A DNA stretch of 11,078 nt, taken from Actinomycetes bacterium (GTDB lineage: Bacteria; Actinomycetota; Actinomycetes; Actinomycetales; Microbacteriaceae). Both the position numbers and the translations under genes were made by a program. The notes under the pieces were generated by a model. The model was not told the DNA's origin. It did not search any database and was given only the letters and a program-made list of their open reading frames with translations. Below, piece after piece: positions 1 to 6,348 of the stretch (position 1 is the stretch's first letter; every line of letters begins with the position of its first letter). The DNA lies in NCBI GenBank assembly GCA_023436775.1, contig JAEZHW010000087.1:1-11078 (forward strand), given 5' to 3'.

Positions 1-207
1 GTTTGCGCCCTGCGCCGTGTCGAGCGTGATAATGACGCGCTCATCCCCCTCATAAGGGATGCCTGATATGTCGCAGGCGTTCTTCTTCGTGTCGAACGTC
101 AGCGTCTTGGTCGTGAGCGGGATTTGCCTTGCGCTCCTCGCGAAGCCGATTTTGAGCGCTTGTAATTCCCTTTTGATGTTTTGAATCTTTTTAGAAACGG
201 ATGCCAT
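1..207 (-). CDS. Tail-tip/baseplate-associated protein, N-terminal part (runs off window)
   Basis: The first 69 codons are visible; the gene continues past base 1. The ATG (207-205) overlaps the stop of the previous gene as TAATG, and no good Shine-Dalgarno is visible, so translational coupling is likely. The N-terminus (MASVSKKIQNIKRELQALK) is a short charged amphipathic helix, probably coiled coil, followed by IPLTTKTLTF and beta-rich sequence (residues about 30-69). The same layout (helix ending in ELxALK, then a PL..L.F strand) starts the gene just upstream, so the two look like related tail-tip parts. The family is not recognised. Position after the hub protein suggests a tail-tip, fibre or receptor-binding component; that is inference from synteny. 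Confidence 0.7.
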   Translation of the reverse strand, partial: MASVSKKIQNIKRELQALKIGFARSARQIPLTTKTLTFDTKKNACDISGIPYEGDERVIITLDTAQGAN

Positions 208-683
208 TATATAAGTCTCGTTATAGTTAATGTCCCCGGCACGGTCGAGATGGCTTCGACATCCGCCGAGAACGTGCCGGTTGTCACGCCCGGCCAGATG
301 CTATTATTGACGTCGATATAATAGACGACATAATCCGCGCCAGTCTCCGCCTCATAGCCCTTAATAGCATAACTTTGCGATGCGTTCGGGTCGTTGCCGG
401 TAATCGTCACGCCGTTCCCTGCCATATAATCGACATAATTCGGTGTGACGGATGCCCGAAACGCGAAATCCACCAGTGGCGCGCCCGATAATCCGTCCGC
501 GCGTTGAAACTTGCACGCTAGGCGAAGAACGACCAAGTCCATGCCCGAATTGTCGAGCGTCCCCGAGAAACTTGCCGTCGGTGTCGAACTTGGAAATTGA
601 AGCGCGCCGATAGAGAGGGGTGTGCGCTGTTTGAGCGCTTTAAGTTCATCTTCCAGAGCGCAAAGTTTTGCCTCCATCGTCAT
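207..683 (-). CDS. Putative tail-tip/fibre protein, 158 aa, unknown family
   Basis: Starts at ATG 683 behind a good ribosome site (GGAGGGTTAGC), two bases after the stop of the hub gene. Residues 1-20 form a charged helix (EAKLCALEDELKALK) suited to a trimeric or dimeric coiled coil. The rest is rich in Gly, Thr, Ser and aromatic residues in alternating patterns, consistent with a beta-sandwich or fibre domain. There is no signal peptide, membrane segment or recognisable enzyme motif. Tail genes placed after Dit and Tal usually encode baseplate, fibre or receptor-binding parts, which is the basis of the call. The first residues could also start at the second Met (codon 3). Function is inferred from position and composition only. 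Confidence 0.8.
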   Translation of the reverse strand: MTMEAKLCALEDELKALKQRTPLSIGALQFPSSTPTASFSGTLDNSGMDLVVLRLACKFQRADGLSGAPLVDFAFRASVTPNYVDYMAGNGVTITGNDPNASQSYAIKGYEAETGADYVVYYIDVNNSIWPGVTTGTFSADVEAISTVPGTLTITRLI

Positions 684-684
684 G

Positions 685-1857
685 CTAACCCTCCGCAGGG
701 GTTAATTTTGGCGTCACGGTTGAAACGCCGTTGTCGTCCCAAGTCTGGTCGAGTTCGATAATGCGAAACCATCCCGAATTATTTTCCAGGTCATCGGTCG
801 CTTCCTCGAAATAGAACGAGTCCCCAAGAGCCAAGCCATTTTGAGTATCACCCCAGGCGATAGGCACGCCGACAAGCCGAATCTCTGGTGTCTCGCTTGC
901 AAAAGAGCGATTTGCGAGTTCAGTTTGAGCCGCCGAGTTCACCGCATCCTGGCTTTCCAGGTCGCTTCGGGTCTCATAGCGTCGAAAATAGCAATAGTCC
1001 TGCGCGAACAGGTTGTTTTCTGCCGTGCCGAGTTTGGCGGTTTGTTCGCCAGATGACACCGAGCCAACCTGACCGTTTCCGGCCACGAGGATGTGGCTTG
1101 CGAAATCGTTTGTCTCTTGAACCGAGAAATCGCTTGCCCATAATTTGTATATGCCATCGCCAGGATATTTGATGATGATGTTTTTCTTCGTGCCTCGGGG
1201 TTTAAGGATGTCGATGATTTGGTGCGTGTAATCGCTCGTATCGGTGCGGAAGACCACGTCGAACTTCCCTGCTCCCGTGACATTGTTCATCGCATCGCAT
1301 AGCGCTTTTGAGATGGTTTGGAAGTCCTCATATACTTTGGTCTTCTTGGCGAGCGTGTCCACCGTGCCATAAGACCAGTTGAGAACCTCGCCAGCATCCA
1401 GAGCGTGTGCTTTGAACAGGTCGATGAGGTCTTGCACATAAAGATGCGCCGGTCGGTCGGTAAAGGCGACATAAGGGTCGTTAGGATTCAAGCTCGAACA
1501 TACTAGATCGCCAGATAATCTCGCAAAATACTCATAAAATGTAAGCGTCAGTTCTTGCGCCGAACCTGCGCCCGAGCGTGCTGGCTTGGACGCGAGCCAC
1601 CCTGCAAAGCGGACGAATCCATCCGTCTCGAAGACGATGCGCGTCTTGCCGACCTTTAAGAGCGAACTCGGGTTGTCATCGGTATAGATGCCAACGAACC
1701 TCTGGAAAAGCGTCCAGTTGACCGAGAACGAGAACGTGTCGGCCGTTGGACTGGATGCCTCGCTTTTGAGGGTTTCATGAAGATGGCGGTTCTTGGCGAT
1801 ATAGTTAATGTCGCCGATGAGCGTGTCGCCGATATAGAATAAGAGTTTGTTAGCCAA
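685..1857 (-). CDS. Tail-associated hub protein (Tal/gp27-like), TTG start
   Basis: A 390-aa protein directly after Dit, where siphophages encode the baseplate hub (Tal) that plugs the tail tube and is bound by Dit. The N-terminal half has beta-strand patterns typical of hub domains (LLFYIGDTLIGDINY; FVRFAGWLASKP; ELTLTFYEYFARL, about residues 4-110). A later segment has hub-like residues (about 290-380: YCYFRRYETRSDLESQ, then ALGDSFYFEE and GWFRIIELDQTW). At 390 aa it lacks the long C-terminal extension with peptidase or fibre domains seen in many Tal proteins, so adsorption parts are probably the two following genes. The start is TTG at 1857, inside the last codons of Dit (8-bp overlap). 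An in-frame TAA lies six codons upstream and no early internal Met exists, so TTG is the only reasonable start. The ribosome site is weak, suggesting coupling. Confidence 0.75.
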   Translation of the reverse strand: MANKLLFYIGDTLIGDINYIAKNRHLHETLKSEASSPTADTFSFSVNWTLFQRFVGIYTDDNPSSLLKVGKTRIVFETDGFVRFAGWLASKPARSGAGSAQELTLTFYEYFARLSGDLVCSSLNPNDPYVAFTDRPAHLYVQDLIDLFKAHALDAGEVLNWSYGTVDTLAKKTKVYEDFQTISKALCDAMNNVTGAGKFDVVFRTDTSDYTHQIIDILKPRGTKKNIIIKYPGDGIYKLWASDFSVQETNDFASHILVAGNGQVGSVSSGEQTAKLGTAENNLFAQDYCYFRRYETRSDLESQDAVNSAAQTELANRSFASETPEIRLVGVPIAWGDTQNGLALGDSFYFEEATDDLENNSGWFRIIELDQTWDDNGVSTVTPKLTPAEG

Positions 1858-2755
1858 GGTAATTGTTCCAGTTTATTGTTGCATAAGTCGTCGTGCCGTT
1901 CGCGATGTCGAACCCGACCTGATTCGAGCCATTTGCGAGCGTAAAGGTTCCAGTTAGGTTGCTCGTAACAACCACGCCATCCAGCGTTGCCTTGCCACTT
2001 GCGAAGTCGATGGTGAGCGTCTGGCCGACAGCCACCTCGCCATCATAAGACGCGCTAGTTCCAGTCGTTGAGTTATAGATGGACGGATTCGAACATTGAC
2101 CCTCGATGACTAGCACAGGATAGATGTCCTGCGATGTCGATGCGCTGACGTTCTGGATGCCACCCTCACCCGAGACATAGACCGAGCCGACCGAATCCCA
2201 TTTGTCGCCGACCGAATCCCACTCGCTACCACCAGTCGAAGCCGACAAAAGCCCGACCTGGACACTATTTGCGAAGACCTCATGCCCTCCGCCGTCTTCG
2301 GCGTATTCTTGAAGACCAGGCACGCCGATGGTCAGCCCGACCGACCACTCGCTGTAATACTCACGCGGTGTCGGTGGCACTTGAAGATTTGACGACAGCC
2401 ATGCGTCGCCAGTCTTAAACATATCGCCAGGTGTTGAATCGTCTCCCGAGGCCTTCTCATAGACGATGAAATAGGTGTGATTCGTCTTAAAGAACGAGGC
2501 GATTTGGTCGCGAAGCGTCCAATAAGGCGTCGTTTTTGGCACGATGATGCCGTTGATTTGTTGCTCATAACTCGCGAGGCGTTGAGCGATCATCTCGCCA
2601 CCATCTACCTCGGTGTATTGAACGGATGTGGTTTCCACATCTGGCCTCATGACCAGATTTGCGTTGTCGTCATCTAGAAATATCTCGGTGCGGTCGAAGA
2701 CGAGCGCCTGCGCATCGTCCCTCACGATTTTTTTGATATAGAATAACTTTGACAT
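1850..2755 (-). CDS. Distal tail protein (Dit)
   Basis: A 301-aa protein that would form the hexameric ring joining tail tube and hub. Its opening (MSKLFYIKKIVRDDAQALVF), central segments (LASYEQQINGIIVPKTTPYW; ASFFKTNHTYFIVYEK) and C-terminal strands (GTFTLANGSNQVGFDI, then YATINWNNYLG) follow the pattern of siphophage Dit proteins, whose last domain ends in a similar beta-hairpin. It lies immediately after the tape measure gene (TAA then ATG, no gap) with AAGGAG 13 bases upstream. It is somewhat longer than SPP1 Dit; extra sequence around residues 150-195 includes a tandem WDSVG repeat and a Gly/Ser-rich linker. Assignment rests on position plus sequence pattern. Confidence 0.8.
   Translation of the reverse strand: MSKLFYIKKIVRDDAQALVFDRTEIFLDDDNANLVMRPDVETTSVQYTEVDGGEMIAQRLASYEQQINGIIVPKTTPYWTLRDQIASFFKTNHTYFIVYEKASGDDSTPGDMFKTGDAWLSSNLQVPPTPREYYSEWSVGLTIGVPGLQEYAEDGGGHEVFANSVQVGLLSASTGGSEWDSVGDKWDSVGSVYVSGEGGIQNVSASTSQDIYPVLVIEGQCSNPSIYNSTTGTSASYDGEVAVGQTLTIDFASGKATLDGVVVTSNLTGTFTLANGSNQVGFDIANGTTTYATINWNNYLG
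2186..2221. repeat. Short in-frame tandem repeat within dit
   Basis: GCCGACCGAATCCCA occurs at 2186-2200 and again at 2207-2221, a period of 21 bp, so the duplication is in frame. It encodes two WDSVG units (WDSVGDK then WDSVGSV) in the interdomain region of Dit. It is probably a recent slippage duplication. Confidence 0.9.
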
Positions 2756-4501
2756 TTAAGCGAGAACTCCTTGTGTGTTAAGCGCGATTTTACGCGAGAT
2801 GATGTTTGCGAGTTCCTCTGGACTCTTTTGATAGCCGTTAATCACGAAGTTGTAAGTCGTTCCACCAGAGACCTGCCCAGTTGCGTTCATGCGGTCGAGG
2901 TTGTCGTAGCCGATTTCTCGCGCCGAAGCGGCGTTGATGACATACTCGCCCTTTGACAAGGCCACGATGTTTGAATCGCTCGTTTCCGTGCCGATTCCGC
3001 CGACCACGCCACCCTGTGCGAGTCTCGGGAGTTGAATCAAGCCGATTGCGCCGATGTTGACGCCGAGCCACCCGAACGCATCGTTGATGATGCCGATGAA
3101 CCCGTTGAGTAAGCGAATCGGTGCGTTGAGAAAGTTCTCGATGAACGAAAGCACCGCGTTAATCGCGCCCTTGAATAAGTCGCCGAGGAAGGTGCCGAAC
3201 TTCGAGACGAAGTCGCCGAAGACCTTTTTGAGCTTCTCCCATAATTGCGAGAATAACTTGCCGAACGCGTTAAACAGCGCGCCGAGAATCTGTGGGATGG
3301 CTTGGACGATGCCCATGAATAACTGAATCGCCGCCTTTACAATCATGATGATGGTGTCGGGGTTGATAAGGAAGTCCACAATTGCGGTGATAAGGTCAGG
3401 GAGCGCATTTAAGATGCTCTCGATAATGATAGGAAGCGAGGTGATAATTGCGTTTAATAAAGTCGTGAGAATCATAGGGAGGTTTTGGATCAAGGCGACC
3501 ACGATTTGCACCATGACGTTGATAAGAGGTGGGAGTAATTGTTGGATGAGTTCCGGCAATTTTTCCAGAATCATCGGCACGATTTCGATGATGAGGTCGG
3601 CGATGCTTTGGAGCGAGTTTAAGATGACCGGGATGAGGTTTTTGAGAGCCGTGCCTGCCGATTTGACGAAGTTCTGGATGAGCGCGCCCATGTCGGCGTT
3701 TGCATCGCCCATGCCCGTGACGAGGTTCGTCCAGGCAGACTTCATAGCGTTGAGAGAACCCGAGACCGTCTCGCTCGCCTCTTTTGCGGATGTGCCAGCG
3801 ATGCCGAGGTTTTCTTGGACGACATGGATGGCGGCGGTCATATCGGCGAAGTTGCCGATTTCATAATGGATGCCCGAGAGTTTTTCTGCGTCTGCGAGCA
3901 AGCGCTCCATCTCGGTTTTGGTGCCACCATAACCGAGTTTAAGGTTGTCGAGCATCGTATAGTTCTGCTTCGCAAAGCCCTGATAGGCATTTTGAATCAT
4001 CGTGATGTCGGTTCCCATCTTGTTCGCGTTGTCTGCCATGTCGATGATGGCGCTGTTTGCATACTCCGCCGCCTTTTTGGTGTCTCCCCCGAGCGACTGG
4101 ATGAGCGATGCCGAGAAGCTCGTCACCGTGTTCATATAATCATTTGCCGAGATTTGAGCCGTTTGAAACGCCTGCGATGCGTAGCCCTGGATGGTATCGC
4201 TTGCGTCTTTGAACATTGTATCGACACCCCCGACCAGTTGTTCATATTCCGCGAACGAGGTCGTGGCTTTTTTGACCAGAGCGGCCACGCCAGCCGCAGC
4301 AGCAGCCACGCCGACGGCGATGCCTGCCTTGATGGCTCCGCCTGCTTTCCCTCCTAATTTAGAGAAACTCCCCGACATCTTTGATGTCGAAGAATCGACG
4401 CTCCCCTCGGCGTTGTTGAGTTCGTTTTTAATAGATGCCGAAATGCCCGACGTGGTCGGTTTGATTTGGATCCACGCTGTGCCAATTGAGTTTCTTGCCA
4501 T
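2756..4501 (-). CDS. Tail tape measure protein
   Basis: A 581-aa protein that sets tail length and is ejected with the DNA. The N-terminal region (1-80) has an Ala/Gly-rich hydrophobic stretch (about 54-76). Then comes the characteristic tape-measure block YEQLVGGVDTMFKDA (86-100) with downstream SANDYMNTVTSFSASLIQSL (about 118-137). Residues 286-410 are strongly hydrophobic with prolines at irregular short intervals, fitting the membrane-active part of tape measures. The C-terminus has LAQGGVVGG and IVALSKGEYVINA (about 494-523), common at the end of Gram-positive phage tape measures. By the usual ratio of about 0.15 nm per residue, the tail would be near 90 nm, which is short for a siphovirus. 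The gene has its own promoter (4562) and a conserved leader. ATG 4501 follows GAAAGGC. Confidence 0.95.
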   Translation of the reverse strand: MARNSIGTAWIQIKPTTSGISASIKNELNNAEGSVDSSTSKMSGSFSKLGGKAGGAIKAGIAVGVAAAAAGVAALVKKATTSFAEYEQLVGGVDTMFKDASDTIQGYASQAFQTAQISANDYMNTVTSFSASLIQSLGGDTKKAAEYANSAIIDMADNANKMGTDITMIQNAYQGFAKQNYTMLDNLKLGYGGTKTEMERLLADAEKLSGIHYEIGNFADMTAAIHVVQENLGIAGTSAKEASETVSGSLNAMKSAWTNLVTGMGDANADMGALIQNFVKSAGTALKNLIPVILNSLQSIADLIIEIVPMILEKLPELIQQLLPPLINVMVQIVVALIQNLPMILTTLLNAIITSLPIIIESILNALPDLITAIVDFLINPDTIIMIVKAAIQLFMGIVQAIPQILGALFNAFGKLFSQLWEKLKKVFGDFVSKFGTFLGDLFKGAINAVLSFIENFLNAPIRLLNGFIGIINDAFGWLGVNIGAIGLIQLPRLAQGGVVGGIGTETSDSNIVALSKGEYVINAASAREIGYDNLDRMNATGQVSGGTTYNFVINGYQKSPEELANIISRKIALNTQGVLA

Positions 4502-4546
4502 GCTTGCCTTTCGGTGTTATCCGCATAATAACCGCAAGCGTGGCGT
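4502..4546 (-). promoter_or_regulatory. Conserved 5' leader of the tape measure gene (pair with 9642-9686)
   Basis: Read on the minus strand, this leader holds ACGCCACGCTTGCGGT (4546-4531), a tandem 11-bp repeat (GCGGTTATTAT then GCGGATAACAC), and CGAAAGGCAAGC directly before ATG. The 16-base block is identical to one upstream of the adaptor gene and sits the same distance from the start codon (first bases 4531 and 4501 here, 9671 and 9641 there). Conservation follows the start codon and reaches the ribosome site, so control at the RNA or translation level is plausible. A DNA operator is the alternative. Confidence 0.7.
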
Positions 4547-4560
4547 GGTTGATTTGATTC

Positions 4561-4584
4561 AATTATAGCATAATTGCTACAATT
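4561..4584. promoter_or_regulatory. Dyad overlapping P5, possible operator
   Basis: The sequence reads AATT-n-TAGCA-TAAT-TGCTA-n-AATT, a symmetric 24-bp site whose left half covers the -10 box of P5. A repressor bound here would block the promoter. It also covers the stop codon of the upstream gene. No second copy is seen at the other promoters, so this is tentative. Confidence 0.35.
4562..4570 (-). promoter_or_regulatory. P5: extended -10 promoter for tape measure, Dit and hub
   Basis: On the minus strand this reads TGCTATAAT, a perfect extended -10 (TGn plus TATAAT). It lies at the end of the 105-aa gene, about 60 bases before the tape measure ATG. No convincing TTGACA is found 17 bases upstream, as expected for extended -10 promoters. 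Confidence 0.65.
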
Positions 4585-4894
4585 TAGCGTTCTCTGCGAA
4601 CTGCCCGATCCATCCAGGTTGCGCCTCAATTGTTAAGCGCGTCTGCGTGTCGGCTGGCCAGATGCGAAAAACTGGACGTTGCGCTCCCGACGGCGCTCCT
4701 TTTGCATGGACTGGCCTATACATGAGTTGCGCCTTGAACTGCCCTGGATAGCCGAAGGTGTTTAAGAACGCCGCCTCGATTTCTGCGATGGTCTTTTCCA
4801 CAACCCGTCTTTCTAGTTGCTCGATGCCATCGCCCCTATATATTTCTTGCTGGACGCCTTGGGTGTCCAGATAGAACTTAATTTTTTGTGTCAT
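4577..4894 (-). CDS. Hypothetical protein, 105 aa, between chaperone GT and tape measure
   Basis: I chose ATG 4894 (MTQKIKFYLDTQG) because GAGGAAAC sits at ideal distance before it. A longer reading from TTG 4906 would place that ribosome site inside the gene. It overlaps the end of the GT frame by 17 bp, so coupled translation is likely. The protein has a helix (about 24-45: QLERRVVEKTIAEIEAAF) and a mixed C-terminal half ending in a Trp-containing segment (PGWIGQFAENAKL). No signal peptide, membrane segment or motif is recognised. Most siphophages go straight from the chaperones to the tape measure, so a tail-assembly role is plausible by position only. Its last codons carry promoter P5. 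Confidence 0.8.
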   Translation of the reverse strand: MTQKIKFYLDTQGVQQEIYRGDGIEQLERRVVEKTIAEIEAAFLNTFGYPGQFKAQLMYRPVHAKGAPSGAQRPVFRIWPADTQTRLTIEAQPGWIGQFAENAKL

Positions 4895-5617
4895 TTGTTT
4901 CCTCAATAAAAGTTGCTTGATAGTTTTTGCGCTTCCAGAACGCCTTGACCTCGTCTAATTCATGCGCTGTGAGGCGTTTATTTGCGTTCTGGCGCGTCTT
5001 TGCCTCGTCCTTGGCTAACTTTACATAGTCCGGCTCGAACTGCGCTTCTGGCTTGAATTTGGCGGTCTTTTTCTTATCCCGAAACGCGTTGCCGAGCATG
5101 GTATAGATGAAATCGAGCTTCTGCAAGATTCGGCTTTGTGTCTCCTTGTCCCAATCCCAGTCTTTGGCCGGATTCAAGGTCGTCATGAGCCGAGAACGCA
5201 TCGGCAATTGCATCATAAGCCGTGCGCATCGCGCAAGGTCGTTCTTAATCAGTTTGTCTATTTCTAGGTGGTAATACTCTTGGAAGTCCGCCTCGACTTC
5301 GTCGTGGTAATTTACCAGCGCGGTTGCGCAGGCGAAGATGCTTTTGGGAAGACATCATTGAGCTTCTTGGTAATCTTGGCGAGTTCTTCGTAATCAAAGA
5401 CACCCTTTTCTGCGATGATATGCTCGCGCACCTCTTGGAAGACCTGCTCACCGTCATCTAGGAGCGCGAACAGCATTTGATAGATGGTGGCGATGTCCTG
5501 CTCCTTTTGTGCCTTATTGAAATCGCATATATAATCGAAATCCTTGACCAGTTCGGGATGCGCCACAGCGACCACCTTGCCAGGCCACAATTCCACAGTT
5601 TTTTGCTCTTTTGTCAT
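4878..5617 (-). CDS. Tail assembly chaperone, long form by -1 frameshift (GT-like)
   Basis: Ribosomes slipping back one base on CCCAAAA (5348-5342) would leave the G frame after residue 92 (Lys) and continue SIFACATALVNYHDEVEADF in the new frame to the stop at 4880-4878, giving about 246 aa. I read the -1 frame base by base from 5342 to 5216 and found no stop. The T part contains acidic then basic helical stretches (DEVEADFQEYY; DKLIKNDLARCARLM) and DWDWDKETQSRILQKLDFIY. A stand-alone reading from ATG 5216 is possible but has no ribosome site, so it is better seen as part of the fusion. The long form is expected to be the minor product and to recruit the tape measure protein. Confidence 0.88.
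5312..5617 (-). CDS. Tail assembly chaperone, short form (G-like)
   Basis: This 101-aa protein starts at ATG 5617 behind a strong AAGGAGGACT site. It is acidic and helical (QVFQEVREHIIAEKGVFDYE; ELAKITKKLNDVFPK) and lies between tail tube and tape measure, the fixed place of the chaperones corresponding to lambda G and GT. These proteins bind the tape measure and bring tail tube subunits to it during assembly and are not kept in the virion. At codons 91-92 the frame contains the slippery heptamer C CCA AAA, and the -1 frame stays open for a further 154 codons. The short form ends after PKASSPAQPRW. It is the first gene of the transcript from P4. Confidence 0.9.
   Translation of the reverse strand: MTKEQKTVELWPGKVVAVAHPELVKDFDYICDFNKAQKEQDIATIYQMLFALLDDGEQVFQEVREHIIAEKGVFDYEELAKITKKLNDVFPKASSPAQPRW
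5342..5348 (-). other. -1 ribosomal frameshift site CCCAAAA
   Basis: In the zero frame the codons are TTC CCA AAA, so the heptamer C_CCA_AAA fits the X_XXY_YYZ slippery rule exactly. It lies 10 codons before the G stop, in the overlap where the GT frame is open. I did not identify a clear stimulatory stem-loop just downstream. Confidence 0.88.
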
Positions 5618-5637
5618 AGTCCTCCTTTGATGTCTCG

Positions 5638-5646
5638 ATTATACCA
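5638..5646 (-). promoter_or_regulatory. P4: extended -10 promoter for the tail-assembly genes
   Basis: The minus strand reads TGGTATAAT, 20 bases before the chaperone ATG, giving a short leader that holds AAGGAGGACT. The terminator of the preceding tail tube transcript lies where the spacer and -35 region would be, so stop and restart signals overlap. Confidence 0.6.
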
Positions 5647-5672
5647 AAAAACCCGCATTTTGTGCGGGTTTT
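5646..5672. terminator. Bidirectional intrinsic terminator after the tail tube gene
   Basis: AAAACCCGCA (5648-5657) pairs with TGCGGGTTTT (5663-5672) around a 5-nt loop. On the minus strand the stem is followed by a run of T (5651-5646), so it would end the scaffold-capsid-tail tube transcript just after the stop at 5680. The plus strand also ends in TTTT. Confidence 0.85.
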
Positions 5673-5679
5673 GTTCGGT

Positions 5680-6282
5680 TTAGGATGCTTGGCTATCTGG
5701 TGCAGACCAGAACTCGTCGTGAAACACCTTTTTCCCAGTAAGCGCTGTCGAATCGAACTTGTATGCTTGAATCGAGACAGGGTAGGTTAATGGGTCGGAG
5801 TTGTTGTAAGTGACATCGCCAGAGCGGTCGGTCAATTGACAGTCTCCAAAGACGATGCGGTGATAGCGAGGGTTCGCTGAACCGTTGTTTTGGAGAGTGT
5901 CGATGACGAGAACGCCACGAGGTAGCGGTTCGCCGGTCGTGCCTGATGCCACAGCGCCATCGCCGTCAATTGTGACGTTCGCGGTGCCACGGATGAATTG
6001 CAAGACCGAAGCGCGCACGGTTTCCAAAAGGTTGATGGAAACAGATTCGCTGTAAGCCGTTTGCGCGGTGATGACGACATCTTTGCCCCAGGCCACGACG
6101 CTATTTGACTCCTCGCTTGTCGAGTGAGTCACACCATCCTCGCTGATATAGCCGAGGTTGATGTAAGAGCCAGAGAGAGAAGTTGTCGCATCGCTTGGCA
6201 AGCTCGTTCCAGCAGGCGCCCAGAAGACTGCTCCGTTTGCCTTTGGCAAGCCAATTGTGATGTTGGATTTATCGTTGTCCAT
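5680..6282 (-). CDS. Major tail (tube) protein
   Basis: This 200-aa protein would form the stacked hexameric rings of the tail tube. The N-terminal half has the layout common in Gram-positive siphophage tube proteins: VFWAPAGTSLPSDATTSL (about 19-36), LGYISEDGVTHS (43-54) and a SNSVVAWGKDVV strand (59-70), followed by SINLLETVRASVLQF. The C-terminal half has strands and a loop typical of the fold (VFGDCQLTDRSGDVTYNN; YPVSIQAYKF). Length fits the family. ATG 6282 follows AGAGGAC. It comes directly after the capsid gene, where many phages place two to four connector genes; here the connectors lie far upstream, before the portal. Confidence 0.92.
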   Translation of the reverse strand: MDNDKSNITIGLPKANGAVFWAPAGTSLPSDATTSLSGSYINLGYISEDGVTHSTSEESNSVVAWGKDVVITAQTAYSESVSINLLETVRASVLQFIRGTANVTIDGDGAVASGTTGEPLPRGVLVIDTLQNNGSANPRYHRIVFGDCQLTDRSGDVTYNNSDPLTYPVSIQAYKFDSTALTGKKVFHDEFWSAPDSQAS

Positions 6283-6310
6283 TTGACTGTCCTCTTAAAG
6301 TTGATTTGGT

Positions 6311-6328
6311 GGGAGGGTCTCCCCTCCC
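6311..6328 (-). other. Stable stem-loop with GAGA tetraloop between capsid and tail tube genes
   Basis: In the minus-strand RNA, GGGAGGG and CCCUCCC form a perfect 7-bp stem closed by GAGA, a GNRA-type tetraloop. No U-run follows, so it is not a normal terminator. It may protect the 3' end of capsid mRNA, mark a processing point, or mildly reduce read-through to the tail tube gene. Confidence 0.7.
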
Positions 6329-6348
6329 GTTTGTCGTTGCATCTCGAA

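Noticed and set aside
206..211. TATAAT on the minus strand before the last gene
   Set aside because: It overlaps the start codon itself and lacks the TG of the other five promoters; a chance match.
3345..4357. Two plus-strand open frames opposite the tape measure gene
   Set aside because: They are shadows of the tape measure frame; Met/Ile-rich or Cys/Arg-rich composition without start signals.
4895..4906. TTG (4906) as start of the 105-aa gene
   Set aside because: The clear GAGGAAAC ribosome site lies downstream of it, directly before ATG 4894.
4878..5216. Independent 112-aa gene starting at 5216
   Set aside because: There is no ribosome site, and its frame is open back to the CCCAAAA slippery site, so it is the T part of the chaperone frameshift product.
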